Of a DNA stretch of 64,000 bases, positions 31,110 through 43,256 are shown piece by piece. The notes under the pieces were generated by a model. That model was given only the letters and a program-made list of their open reading frames with translations, did no database searches and was not told where the DNA came from. The first letter of the stretch is position 1; every line of letters starts with the position of its first letter. The translations under genes and the position numbers were made by a program. Source of the DNA: Toxorhynchites rutilus septentrionalis (lineage: Eukaryota > Arthropoda > Insecta > Diptera > Culicidae); contig NC_073746.1 of assembly GCF_029784135.1 (NCBI RefSeq), positions 61,602,097 to 61,666,096 of the forward strand, read 5' to 3'.

Positions 31110-33748
31110 TCAATCATCTGTCTCCACTACCTCGACGATTAGGTCCATATCTCCCTGACTGCTGAATTGAAAAGCCGTACGATCGGTTTCCGCTTCCGTA
31201 TGGGTTCGTTCATGTTTCGACTGATCTGCCCGATATTTAAACTTTTTGTCGCATATTCGACACCTGTAAAGTAAAAAAAGAAACAAGTGAACGCAAAAGA
31301 GACCCCTAATTTGATCCCCGCCATACTTATAATTCAAGGTATCCGAATGTTTCCAGCGGTGTTCTTTCAGCGTTCGTTCGCGTACAAAAGCCTTCCCGCA
31401 CACGTCGCACGCCCACGGTCGAACGTTCTTGTGTGCGTCCATGTGCTCAACTAAACTGTTCTGTAATAAAAATGGGACGGGCAGCGGTTGTAATATCACG
31501 TACTGCTGCTGCTAGGTGAACGAACTTACCCTGAAACGAAAACTTTTGCCACATTGCTCGCAGCAGAAACGTTTGACACCGTCGTGAATATATTCGTGCA
31601 TATCAAGACTCTGTTTCGAAGGGAACCGTTTCGGGCAATGCGCGCAGTGAAACTTCAGTGTGTGTCTCGCCAGGTGGTTGTAGTGCTTGGCCCTATTTGT
31701 GGTGCTGAAATCACAGCCCTCCACTTGACACTTCCTCGGCGCAGCGAAGAATTGAGACTTTGGATACTGAGTTTTTGGATACTGGGTACTTGGGAGCTGT
31801 GGTTTCTTCTTCCTCGTCAGACCTTCATGCGCCACTGCGATGTGGTCATTCAGACAGTACCGGGATCGGAACCGTTTGCCACAAGTATCACATCGGAATC
31901 CTTTCTCACCCGTATGGGTACGCTCGTGGCCATGTAGACTAGTTTCGTTGGTGAACGTCTGAAATTCAACATTCCTCCTATGTAACGTGTTTGAATGCTT
32001 GGCGGATACGTGGGTCGACTTACCTTTTCACAGTACCTACATTTGTACGGTCTTTCCTGAGTATGGGAACGCTCGTGGCGCGTCATACGGGTTTTCGTGT
32101 CGAACTTTTTGTCACAATGACTGCACGGATAACGTCCATCGTCAAGCGCTTTGTGGGAGCGCATGTGTTTATGGAACCGTTTTCTGTTCTCCAATTGATG
32201 GCCGCAAATTTCGCAAGTGTATTTCGTCTTCGAATCTGCTCTATGGTGGTTCGACATATGGGCGTAAAGTGCCACTCGAGTGAACGTTTGTATCGGACAA
32301 GAGGCGATCGGACATCTGATCGAACCAGCATGCATTCGGAAGTGCCGGTGGAGTAAAATAAGAGAAGTGAACTGTTTCGCCTGCCCACTTTCATCCACAC
32401 ATCGATCACAGCTGTAAGGAAGCATATCCACATGATCCGGCAGATGTATATCCAGTGCGTCGGTGTCCGGAAACACGCTATCACAAATATAACACTTGTT
32501 TGGGTCAGGCTTTGTGTCCTTCATATCTATATTGTAGACACGTTTTGGCTGACGTTTCCTCTGAATAAATACGGGTCGTTCATCCGTTTCCTGTACCCCC
32601 ATAGGAGCTTCAACAAACTCTGGCTCTAGATTAACTTCTTCCGCGTAAATGAAAGTCTCTACCATTTTTCCCTCTTCTATACGCTCCTCCTCCGATTGCT
32701 CGTTTGATTCTTCTAAATCTATCACTGTTTCTAAATCGACAGTATCGACAGGCCTTTGCGAATCACGCTCAACTTTGAGAGGTTTGTCAACCAGAGCAGC
32801 CATAAACTTTTCCACGGGCATATTTTTGGTGATCTCCTCAAGCACTTCGTTCCCTGCCTGTTTCTCCAAATGCTCCTGCTTCTTGATTAGACGCATCCGG
32901 ATGATATCCTTATGTTGGCGAAGTATTTTCTCGCCATATGATTCCGTCGTGAGGCGAATTCCCTTCTGGTAATTTTGCAAATGCTCCAACAGGGTCTGTA
33001 TCCTAGTTAGGGAGAAGCTCTTCAGCGTACGATGCGTGTCCAGAAAATCCTTCCTAATATTGTATGCATAGTCGAGCCTTATCAAACAATTTATGCACAC
33101 TTTTTTGGGCAGTTTGTCGCGGAAATTAATATTAATCCCCGTAACGATGTAAAACATTTCCGGAACTAGCACATTCTGAATGCGGGACATAAGCGGGAAA
33201 AGATTCGGAATCTCGCGCAGACACAAGCGACAGAACGAATTAACACCTTCAATCGGAATGTCCAATGGATTGGTTATTATTTCGACTTGGGGAAGTGGAA
33301 GTTCCACCGGTTCCTCGTCAAGTTCTTCCTTAATGTCTGTTGATTGGAAAATATCAAACGAAAACAAAGTATTAAGATAACAGCTATTTTGGTGAATCAC
33401 AAATACTGGTTACCATCACTGTCTAGATCAAAGTCATGCCATAAATTGGCATCAAATAAAGGCTCACTTTTCTTGACAGATGAAACGGATGTTGGTTCAA
33501 TTTTCAGCTCTTCGAAGATTTCGTCGTCTGAATCTTCAAGCTTTTCAACGATCATCTCTTCATCATAACATTCCTCTGTTGTATCCAGTCTACAATCGTC
33601 TGCTGAAATGTTAACTAATAAAAATGAACTTAAGCCGTTTGCGATTTTTCAAAATATATTATTTATATGCATCAGACTCACTGGTTTCATTATACACAAC
33701 ACTTGGAGTGTCTGCAACCATATTATTAGATAGCAGTCTCCGGCGCAT
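31110..33748 (-). CDS. ZAD-domain C2H2 zinc-finger protein, gene 1
   Basis: Six exons on minus with GT-AG borders and matching phases: 33748-33682, 33602-33414, 33336-32024, 31958-31530, 31460-31327, 31263-31110, coding for 761 residues. The zinc-finger-associated ZAD domain begins at residue 121 (CRLC) with its second pair at 166-169 (CINC); such domains dimerise insect zinc-finger factors. An acidic linker follows, then about twelve C2H2 fingers, for example CEICGHQLENRKRFHKH, CDTCGKRFRSRYCLNDH and CDVCGKAFVRERTLKEH. It is therefore a nuclear DNA-binding protein. A poly(A) signal lies on minus at 31056-31051. No break was seen. The gene at 58608-61217 is an inverted paralog with the same exon plan; its single-exon reading through intron 3 would be artefactual. 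The DNA target is unknown. Confidence 0.92.
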
Positions 33749-34339
33749 TTTTTTCATTTGCTATGTAAAAATTACATATAACGAAAGCTATAAATGAATC
33801 CTTTCGGTTTTCTGCACTACAGCAATAAACCACTCGATGCTAAGCACGAAAACAAAAGTGTCAGCTTTCGCCGTATTCAAGGTGAATAGTAAGGTGGAAT
33901 GGTCTGCTAGAACTACACCCAGAAAAATCCTTGGTAAAAGAATACTCAAACAAACAAACAAAATTGAATTAACGCAAAGCTGCATCACCCCATGCGACAC
34001 CTACATTACAGCTCAGAACCACAAAAGTGATGATGTTTGTATTCCAACGCGCTTGAAAGTGCGATTCGGTCGGGATTATTTTTATTAATTTCTATTTAGG
34101 TCCATTTTAACCGTAAAATGTCGTCATCAAATGGTAATAAAGCTAAATTCTTTCACAGTAAGTTACATATAATTCGACATCTAGCTAAGCGTAAGAACAC
34201 ACTGGACGGCTCTCCCGCGCGGATTTTGAAATGACAGGCCGCCGCGGGGCCTCGATAATGGAATGCAAATAAGATAAAACATACAAAGCGGGCGGGTGTG
34301 TACGGTTCTTAATTCAATGTTGTATGGTTCCAGAAAGTC
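33749..34339. other. ZAD gene upstream region and unassigned sequence
   Basis: 33749-33900 is the likely promoter region of ZAD gene 1, without a clear TATA box. 34155-34200 resembles one end of the GCGAC-type MITE (CAGTAAGTTACATATAATTCGACA near 34157). 34200-34310 is unusually GC-rich (CCGCCGCGGGGCC) and unexplained. Confidence 0.4.
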
Positions 34340-34620
34340 GCCAAGGCTGGACGAGTGCGATGGGCAGGGCATGTTGCAAGATTGCCGGACAGTAGCTCTG
34401 CAAAGATGGTGTTCGCATCTAATCCGGTAGGAACAAGAAGGAGAGGATCCCAGCGAGCGAGGTGGCTGGACCAGGTGAAGCAGGACTTGGCAAGAATCGG
34501 TGCAGCCGGGAGTTGGAAAACTGCAGCCATGGACCGGGTTTATTGGAGAAGAGCATTGAATAATATCAATGTGATGTAGTCATAGTAAATAAAATAAATA
34601 AATAAATAAAAATGGTTCCT
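34340..34620 (+). mobile_element. LINE 3' end fragment
   Basis: The frame 34355-34579 reads RWAGHVARLP, GTRRRGSQRARWLDQVKQDL and DRVYWRRAL, the usual C-terminal signature of several insect non-LTR retrotransposons, then a stop, a short 3' UTR and an AAATAAATAAATA tail. Upstream coding is missing, so it is a severely 5'-truncated insertion. Confidence 0.75.
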
Positions 34621-34930
34621 CATTCCTCGTCGATTATTTGAAAGAGACGGACACACATTGTCCGTCCTCCGCTACAATATCGAAGCTGGAAAGTTTTTTT
34701 CCCTCTCCGCCAAAGTGATTTTTGGTTGTTGTTTTTTTTTCTTTCGCCCATTGGTGACAAGTTAAGCGCCAACGCATCCAGAACAGCGAGGAAGCAGCAC
34801 CTCTCCAGCGACGCTGGACCGGTGTTCTGTGAATTGGTTCCATTGAGCGTCACATTTGTATCTTCACCAAACATCAAACAGAGAAGTACAATAGAATAGT
34901 TTTTGCCGTCTCGCTATTGTGCTTATACCG
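34621..34930. other. Unassigned sequence
   Basis: GC-moderate DNA with T-rich runs and no supported frame. It may be 5' untranslated DNA of the LINE that follows. Confidence 0.35.
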
Positions 34931-35217
34931 TAGCGTGCAGCGTTGTATAGCTCCCTGAATAGGGTTGTTCAAGTTGTTCGAACTCATCAGACTAAATTTC
35001 TTTATTGAGTTTTTATTTATTATTTTTTTTTTACGAAATTATTGTTTTTTTTTCAAGAAGATTTTTGATTTGAGCTAGTTTTTAGTTTAAGTTAGTTTTT
35101 AGTCTAAGTTAGTTTTAAGTTGAGTTTTTGCGCGAGTGTGTGCGTGTGAGTTGTGTGTGTGCGTGCGAGTTTCTTTTTCGTTTTCATAGGCGGTTGCGCA
35201 CCGTCTGCGCAACCGTT

Positions 35218-36180
35218 ATGACATCTGCTGATGCCAATGTTGCGCGGACGCGTTATTATCAGCAGTCCTCGAAGGCACCATGGGTTGTTTTCTTTCGACC
35301 CAAGGAAAAAGCTTTGAGAACTCTTGATATTTCAAGAGATTTGCTGCGTAATTATAAGGGCGTCTCGATACATAAAGAGAGACCGGACAAACTGCGTGTA
35401 GAAGCGCCGACTTTTGATGTGGCCAACAAGATTGTTGACCACGAAGTTTTTAACAGGGAGTATCACATCTACATCCCTTCTCGAGAAGTGGAGATAGAAG
35501 GCGTAGTAACCGACGCGAGTCTGAGTGTCGATGAACTAAAACAAGCGTCGGGTTCCTTCAAAAACTCGATGATTGGAGATCTTGTAAAGATCCTGGATGT
35601 TAGAAATCTGCATTCAGCATCTTTGGAAGAAAATAAAAAAGTTTATAAGCCCTCGCACTCTTTTCGAGTTACTTTCGCAGGTTCTGTTCTCCCAAACTAT
35701 GTGAAAGTAGAAAATGTTTTTTTCCCAGTGCGCCTGTTTGTACCGCGGGTTTATAATTGTACCAAATGTAAAAAGTTGGGACACTCGGTTAGCCACTGCG
35801 GTAACAAATTTCGTTGCGGCAAATGTGGCGATAAACATAGTGAGGATTCTTGCACTCAAACAGTGGAAAAATGTATTCACTGTGGCGAGAATCCTCACCC
35901 TCTACAAGAGTGCCCAAGGTTATATGGGTCTACCCCAAGGCTCATGTCTCAGCCAAGGCGTTGTATTATAGGTGGACCGCAATGTCAAAATTGCTGTTCG
36001 GCCATTGCTCGTGAAAAAACAAATTTGTTTACAAAACAAGTCGTATTTTTTGGTGACAAATGCATTCGTTGGCAAAATAGCTGCCCGCGCTTTATTGTTT
36101 ATTGTAAAATGTACTTCTGTTTGGCTCCCATCGGCGGGGAAAAGAGTACTATCAGCTACGGCGATGGTGACAAACAATAA
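35218..36180 (+). pseudogene. I-type LINE ORF1 (Gag-like)
   Basis: From the ATG at 35218 the frame is open. The first 200 residues have the RRM-like fold expected from APWVVFFRPK and VYKPSHSFRVTFAGSVLPNYV, followed by CCHC knuckles CTKCKKLGHSVSHC, CGKCGDKHSEDSC and CIHCGENPHPLQEC (35755-35915). The tail after residue 235 does not look like Gag and probably reflects the internal deletion junction. It would bind the LINE RNA. Confidence 0.8.
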
Positions 36181-36484
36181 CGCTGATTGTGGCTCCACTG
36201 ATTTCGCTCAGGAAGGAGGAGAATGCTGTGCATATACCTGGAAGGAGATCCGGAAAGAGCTTGTAACGGTAATTGGCTAGAGCAAAAGGAGGTTGTGCAC
36301 TATATTCCACGAATATATATTTGCTTATTTTTTCCTTCAATTATTTTCCTTAGCGAGTTGACATTGAAATCATAACCACACACCCAAACAAAAAGTAAAT
36401 AATTCTGAAAGTTACGTCTCGCTACTCGTCTCACGTCATGTCCTGAAAGTGTCAAGAACGAAACACCTATAGTTCAGCATCTTG

Positions 36485-37865
36485 GTCTCAGCCCCCTTCT
36501 TTATAATTTTTATGTGAAAGATATTGACAGTTGTTTGGCAGAACAATGCACGCTAAGACAACTTGCAGATGATGGTGTGGTTTCCTTCAGAGGTCCCCAT
36601 GCCGAAAACTTGCAATGACTATTGCAAAATTCACTAGATAACTTGTCTCAACGCATAACATGAGTCTCGAGGTTCTGGCAGGAGTAACTCCTCTACAGAA
36701 CCGATTCTGGGAACTTTCTCTCAGAATACTGGTGAATTGCGGTATCACGAACACACTTGTGATTGAAAACTTTGATAAAATTCTTCATCTAAATATACAA
36801 TCTCGGTTTATGAGAATTTATCATCACTATATTTCATCAGATATTTGTCTTCCATCGTTTACTCCAGACCGTGCTCACTTCACCATCAGCAGTTCCTCAA
36901 TTGAATACGATCTGTCGATGAAACAAGCAATACTTGGGATTTCAGATCAGCTTCGACCAACTTTCATTCCCCGTATTTTTAACCGAAAGTACCAAAAAGT
37001 CAATTGCATGAAAAGATACTTCACTGATGGGTCTCGCCTCAATGGATCCACTGGCTTCGGTGTTTTCAATGAAAATTCAAGCGCCTTCCGTAAACTGCAG
37101 GAACCTTGTTCCGTTTATGTTGCTGAGCTGGCAGCAATCGACTTCGCATTGGGGATGATCTCCAACAAGCCTGCAGACCATTACTTCATTTTCTCGGATA
37201 GTCTCAGTTCGCTTGAGGCTTTCCAGTCGATGAAAACTAGTAGGCACCCATCTTATTTCCTCACAAAAGTGAGACAGCAGATGAGTGCACTGATCGAAAG
37301 ATCTTATAAGTTAACCTTTGTTTGGGTCCCCTCTCATTGCTCAATTCCTGGCAATGAGAAGGCGGACACTCTCGCAAAGGTGGGTGCCCAGGAAGGCGAA
37401 TTGTTTGATAGACAGATTTCATACGATGAATTTTTCCAATTACTGCGTCAGAGTTCCCTCTTGAGTTGGCAAACCGATTGGGACACTGGAAGTCTTGGGC
37501 GGTGGTTATATTCAATTATTCCAAAGGTTTCTTCGAGAGCGTGGTTCAAAGGTTTGGACTTAAGTCGTGACTTCATTCGTGTAATGAGTAGACTTATGTC
37601 CAACCACTACTCGCTAGATGTGCATCTCCACAGAATAAATCTTGTTCAAAGCAACGTCTGTCGGTGTGGAAACGGTTACGATGACATCGATCACGCAGTT
37701 TGGCAATGTACGGATAATTACGCAGCCAGAGAGTACCTTTTGAATGCCCTTGAGGTCCAAGGAAGACAACCCTATGTTCCTGTTAGAGACGTGTTGGGAA
37801 CTCGCGACATCTGCTATATGCAGTTGATCTATATGTTTGTGAAACGGTCTAGTATAAGTATTTAA
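36485..37865 (+). pseudogene. I-type LINE ORF2 remnant: RT tail, RNase H, zinc-binding end
   Basis: 36485-36640 encodes the end of RT motifs with LADD in place of the catalytic YADD or FADD, then a stop. From 36660 a 401-residue frame carries RNase H: YFTDGSRLNG, VAELAAIDFAL, FSDSLSSLEAF and WVPSHCSIPGNEKADTLA supply Asp, Glu, Asp and His-Asp. A C-terminal CRCGNGYDDIDHAVWQC zinc-binding motif follows. RNase H residues are intact, but without endonuclease and RT the element is dead. Confidence 0.85.
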
Positions 37866-37962
37866 TGCTTTTGTGTTTTTCTTTTTCGTTATTAGTTTGT
37901 TTGTCTTGTCCCCCCATCTCACCGTCGCCCACCCTCGACAGCTAGTCGAACACCAGATGCTA

Positions 37963-38862
37963 CCCAGCAAACATTAAATCGCATAACAAGCATATATATA
38001 ACATCATATGCCCTAAAATTTGGTTGGCATATAATGCGCCTAACTGGCATATGCATGCAAAAGTGGAGGCCATATACATACATGGCAAATGCTTACCGAA
38101 TTTGTTTGGATGAATATGCAACTTTGACCGGCTATAATAGCGACTTTTGCCATACTCATATACGATTTATTACAGACATAGAAAAAAAAAACAAATGGCG
38201 CAAAATATTTTCGTGAAATGTTTATTATAGCCTCACGAATCGCTATTTTTATATATGAGTATTTATGTTTGTAGAAATAATAATTGTTTGATTGACTTGT
38301 GTTGGGAGTGGAATATGAATGTTTGAAATGGCACAGATTGATGTTTGATGAAAACTGCTCCGATGTGGGTTCGAACTCCGGTCGTCTGGATTATCATCCA
38401 CCAGCTATCTCGCGCGGCTATCTGAAATTTAATTCAACAGCGGTTAAAACTTTCGAGTGCATCAGCATTTCATTGTCATTTCAATATGATGTAATATGTT
38501 CTTTATTAGGATCTAATATGATTCACTGTTTCATGATTTTCTTCAGCATGCAACACGATTCACTACAGTACTGAATCGATTTAAATTATACGCTTATACG
38601 ACACACAAACTGCATCAGCGTAATATACGCATATGATGCGGATTAAATATGTTTTACGACAATGTGCATCATAAAATTGATGTTTATTATACCGAATTGC
38701 GACTTAATTTGATAATGGTATTTAAAATCGAGTTTTTACATTTAATGCGATTTCAAATATACACGATACATACTTTGATTGATATTATATGCGATTCTGA
38801 TTTATTCGGATTTCTTGTAAGACTTGGCACGTGCAAAATTATACGATTTAATGTTTGCTGGG
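37963..38862. mobile_element. CCCAGCAAAC element, long form
   Basis: Ends CCCAGCAAACATTAAATCG and its complement are inverted and TA flanks both sides. The 900-bp interior has no convincing coding and closely matches 39114-39991. Confidence 0.85.
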
Positions 38863-39020
38863 TATCCCTGGTCATTATGCACAATGCTACAGTGCGTGCG
38901 GCAACCCTCGGTTGAGACAACGATACCGACAAGAATAATTGGATATTTTCCTTCTAATTGTACATTTTTGGTAAACATCGAGTTTGATCTCAAATGGCCC
39001 CAGATTGATAGTCGTCACCA

Positions 39021-40277
39021 CCCAGCAAACATTAAGTCATATGAATAGCTATAATTGGAGGCGATATACATACAACCAAGACACATTTGTATGGTATATG
39101 ATGCATATAACTACCCAGCAAACATTAAATCGCATAACAAGCGTATATATAACATCATATGCCCTAAAATTTGGTTGGCATATAATGCGCCTAACTGGCA
39201 TATGCATGCAAAAGTGGAGGCCATATACATACATAGCAAATGCTTACCGAATTTGTTTGGATGCATATGCAACTTTGACCGGCTATAATAGCGACTAGTG
39301 CCATACTCATATACGATTTATTACAGACATAGAAAAAAAACAAATGGCGCAAAATATGTATTATATATTTATATATTATATATTTATTATTGAGTATTAA
39401 TGTTTGTAGAAATAATAATTGTTTGATTGACTTGTGTTGGGAGTGGAATTGAATGTTTAAAATGGCACAGATTGATGTTTGGTGAAAACTGCTCCGTTAT
39501 GGGTTCGAACTCCGGTCGTCTGGATTATCATCCACCAGCTATCTCGCGCGGCTATCTGCAATTTAATTCTATAGCGGTTAAAACTTTCGAGTGCATCAGT
39601 ATTTCATTGACATTTCAATATGATGTAATATGTCCTTTATTAGGATCTAATATGATTTACTGTTTCATGATTTTCTTCAGCATGCAACACGATTTACTAC
39701 AGTACTGAATCGATTTAAATTATACGCTTATACGACACACAAACTGCATCAGCGTAATATACGCATATGATGCGGATTAAATATATTTTACGACAATGTA
39801 CAACATAAAATTGATGTTTATTATACCGATATGCGACTTAATTTGATAATGGTATATCGAGTTTTTACATTTTATGCGATTTCAAATATACACGATACAT
39901 ACTTTGATTGATATTATATGCGATTATGATTTATTCGGATTTCTTGTAAGACTTGGCACATGCAAAATTATACGATTTAATGTTTGCTGGGTAGCATATA
40001 CACGCAAAAGTGGAGGCGATATACGTATGTGCCATATTTTGTACACATATAAAGCCGTATATAACGATATGCGATGCTTTTTGGACTGATATGCGATTTG
40101 ATCCGACAATGTTACCACTCAATCCATCGATGACATGGAAAATCGTGTTTTTGCATTTTATGCGAGTTTAGATATACATGATCGATATTTTGATTGATAT
40201 TTTATGCGATTGTGATTTGATACTAATTTATATGTAACTTATCATGTGCAAAGTTATACGATTTAATGTTTGCTGGG
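39021..40277. mobile_element. CCCAGCAAAC element, short form, split by a long form
   Basis: Left part 39021-39111 and right part 39994-40277 together give about 376 bp and align with 41435-42040 once its own insert is removed. The break is the long form at 39114-39991. Confidence 0.8.
39114..39991. mobile_element. CCCAGCAAAC element, long form, nested
   Basis: An 878-bp near copy of 37963-38862 with the same inverted ends, inserted at TA (39112-39113 and 39992-39993) in the short form. Sequence between the two long copies differs by only scattered changes, so both are fairly recent. Confidence 0.85.
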
Positions 40278-40596
40278 CAGACGTCGACACTGTGCCACTG
40301 GCATTGCGAATATCCCATTACAGGTTACAATCGTCTCTAATGCGACATAGAAAGGTGCTTCGGTATGTCAAATTAGATGTAACTTACTTTATATTCTCAA
40401 CGCGATTTGACCAAAGTCATAGATAACCTTCGAAATGTTTATGTTTGATAATGGATATAGGTTATGCATCGTTCGAGCGATACGAGAAGGATCTGCAGTA
40501 TTTGAAGCAAATATATGTCACACATCGTTCGCCTAGTAGAAGGATGTAAATCACAACACTTATAACAAGCCATTCTTCATATATTATGAATGAAAT
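40278..40596. repeat. GCGAC-type MITE half and copy of THAP-gene intron DNA
   Basis: 40280-40395 resembles the right half of the GCGAC-type MITE (GTCGACACTGTGCCACTG, TCTAATGCGACA). 40400-40596 is homologous, inverted, to about 49580-49830, the second intron of the THAP gene model (words GATTTGACCAAAGTCATA, CGATACGAGAAGGAT, CTTATAACAAGCCATTC). Confidence 0.6.
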
Positions 40597-41272
40597 CTCG
40601 CGTAACTTTTGAAAAGGTCCTATGTAACATTCACATCAACTCGAGAAAAACGGAGTTGAAGATCGGAATATTGTTCCGCGAATTGTTTCAAAAGGAATCA
40701 ATCTTTATCACTACTTTTACCACTAGCAGTCAATAATAACTCTGAAAAACCAATCGTAACTGTTGTCATGTGATTTTAGTTAGAAATTCAAGCCTTCGAG
40801 CGAAAAATGTTACATTGGACGTTTTGACTGCCCGCTTTGTACATTGGACAAATAACGTTGCACGATGAGAATCTGAAAATAACTACTAAACAACGATCCA
40901 AATACTTGCACTTCGTGCTAAAAGCAGATCATTATTGTTATAACTCGTTGAATTGAACTAAAAACGATATCAACACCCGAAAATAACAAAAACTCAAAAT
41001 GACCGAAGTGCGATTTCGTGTTGTATTGGTTGCTTTGTTACTTCGGATGTATCGAGCGTCAGAGGAAAGTGGTGTCCGAAGTAACAGTCGAGTGCTTAAA
41101 ATTCGAATCTGTACATTGGTCATTTTTTGTATCGGCGATAAAAAGGTGAAAAGGATAGATACTTGAACGATTGTTTTCTCAATGCATTAAATGATTGATA
41201 ACTAATAGTGTGAATCCATGAACTCGATTTGTTTACATTTGTTACTTAGGACGTTTTCGAAAGTTACGCGAG
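40597..41272. mobile_element. CTCGCGTAAC TIR element
   Basis: CTCGCGTAACTTTTGAAAAG at the left and CGAAAGTTACGCGAG at the right are inverted ends of about 32 bp. The inverted homolog at 49.5 kb lacks this block, which gives an empty site and supports a 676-bp insertion. No coding. Confidence 0.75.
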
Positions 41273-41434
41273 AAATAATATAAAATGATAATTTTCTATC
41301 TTTTTCAGCGTAGAAATAATATTTAAAACGGGGAAATTTGAAGAAAATAATTCTGATTTTTTCTCAAAATTCAAGCGAACTACAAACCAACAAAACCAAG
41401 CATCGTCATTTTACTCATCGTCATTTTGAGCTCT
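41273..41434. repeat. Continuation of THAP-gene-related segment
   Basis: 41273-41330 aligns, inverted, with the start of putative THAP exon 3 and its acceptor (TTTTTCAGCG near 41310). No coding here. Confidence 0.45.
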
Positions 41435-42040
41435 CCCAGCAAACATTAAATCGTATAAAATGCCATAATTGGAGACCATATACATACATCCAAGACACAT
41501 TTAGATAATGTCTTGCGTAGAACTGGCATATACATGCAAAAGCGGAGGCGATATACCTACAGTAGAACCCCGATTATCCGCGGAACAGTCGGGCTAGCTC
41601 ACCACGGATAACGAAAGTCGCGGATAACGCTGTAAATGACTAAAAATGAGTTCCAAACACAAAAAAAGATATTTCGGCATGAAAACTATGAGTCTATCAT
41701 TCACCGACAAATTCGGGGAAGGCCTGTAGATTTACTATGGAGCTTGCATTCGCGGATCATCCGCTCGCGGATAATCGGGGTTCCACTGTATATGCCATAT
41801 TATATACGTATATAAAACCGCATATAGCGATATGCGATGCTTTCTACACTGATATGCGATTTGATCCGACAATGTTACGACTTAATCCATCGATGACATG
41901 GAAAATTGAGTTTTTGCATCTTACTCGATTTTAGATATATATGATCCATATTTTGATTGATATTTTATGCGATTGTGGTTTGATACGAATTTATTTGTGG
42001 CTTATCATGTGCAAAGTTATACGATTAAATTTTTGCTGGG
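41435..42040. mobile_element. CCCAGCAAAC element, short form, with nested pogo MITE
   Basis: CCCAGC at 41435 and GCTGGG at 42040 bound a 375-bp short form split by the 229-bp element at 41560-41788. Confidence 0.8.
41560..41788. mobile_element. pogo-like MITE 1
   Basis: CAGTAGAACCCCGATTATCC and its near-complement at the right end are the terminal repeats typical of pogo/Tigger elements, and TA lies on each side. No coding. Confidence 0.85.
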
Positions 42041-42323
42041 CTGTTGCATAATCAACCGCACCGCACGCACCGAAAAAGAATTTCATTTTTCATAATGAAG
42101 GTAATTTTTTACAGCGTTTTGGATGACTCCTGCGAAGGTAGTGCAAATTTTACGAATAATTGATATTTACAACGAGTTTTGAAAATCATGGAGGTGCACT
42201 CAAGCCACGCCAACATTTGAGTACAACATTACATCGCCCGATCAACGAAGCCAATGCAATGATACCGGGTTATGTCAGGAAATCCACATATTAACAGTGG
42301 GAAAAACCATAATATCCATAAGC
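42041..42323. other. Unassigned sequence
   Basis: No supported feature. Confidence 0.4.
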
Positions 42324-42619
42324 GGACCTTACACGGTCAAATTTATTGACAATATGATGACATTTGAGAGCATAATGACAGCTAAACATGGCCGACAACG
42401 CAGAAATCCGGATTTTCTGATTTTCGGGCATCAATATCGTGACATTTCATATGGATGCATGATGTTGACGTTTTACCTCACGGACTTCCAGACTGAGTTG
42501 CCAGATTTGCAAGCGGACATTTAATGTTTGTTAGTCTTTTTTGCGATTGCAATTAAAATTTATAAACTTCTGAAATTGTAGCAATCATAAATGAAAGCTT
42601 TTGGTTTGGAAAACTGATA

Positions 42620-42855
42620 TAGTAATTTACATTTAATGCGACATGCCGGAGTACCACTCAGTGTCGCATTGGAGGCGATTTGACCTGTAATTGGACATTG
42701 AAGATGAGAGTGGTACAGCGTCGACGTCTGGCGGCGAATGTCAATGTGGGGCCATAATTTGGGCCCGAACTCGATGTTTACAAAAATGTCTAACTAAACG
42801 TGTCGCATATAGGTCTGTCCAATTAGAAAAATGTCGCATTAAATGTAAATTACTG
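42620..42855. mobile_element. GCGAC-type MITE
   Basis: AGTAATTTACATTTAATGCG on the left and its complement ending TACTG on the right; interior TGTCGCATT and GTCGACG words match the other copies. Confidence 0.8.
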
Positions 42856-43121
42856 TACCTAAAATAGCAAAATACAGTACTTTTCGCGATACAAACCAAA
42901 ACCTCAAAGTAACTGACAATGTGATGGTGAGAGAGTGAATGAAAATTAACAACGTCTTAGGACTGTTTAAAACATTGAACTCGTTCATTCTTTGCGCTAG
43001 CGAGCGGGGCAGCCACTTTAGTCTAAGTTGTGTGTTTCTTCACACTCCGCTATAAAATTTGGAGAATGAGAAGATCTGGGAAAATCACAGGTGAAAAAAC
43101 ATCACGTGTTAATTCAAGTTA

Positions 43122-43256
43122 CAGTAGAATCCCGATTATCCGTGAATAGTCGGGATGATTTTTAAACATAGAAACTATGTTTTATCAATACAGAAATAGA
43201 TACAGATACAGATAATCGGGGTACAGATACAGATACAGATAATCGGGGTTCTACTG
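43122..43256. mobile_element. pogo-like MITE 2, deleted, with GATACA repeats
   Basis: CAGTAGAATCCCGATTATCC to AATCGGGGTTCTACTG; interior shortened and partly replaced by repeated GATACA units (43200-43240). Confidence 0.8.

Larger units (their letters stand above)
34930..37962 (+). mobile_element. I-type LINE with RNase H, internally deleted
   Basis: A T-rich 5' leader, a Gag ORF with three zinc knuckles (35218-36180), a short RT piece (36485-36640) and an RNase H plus C-terminal region (36660-37865) follow in LINE order. The endonuclease and most of the RT are missing between 36180 and 36480. RNase H domains in insect LINEs point to the I superclade. It ends directly before the TA flanking the next element. 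Confidence 0.8.

Noticed and set aside
31554..31937. Plus-strand frames opposite ZAD gene 1
   Set aside because: They are antisense shadows of zinc-finger coding; the minus strand has the motifs and splice borders.
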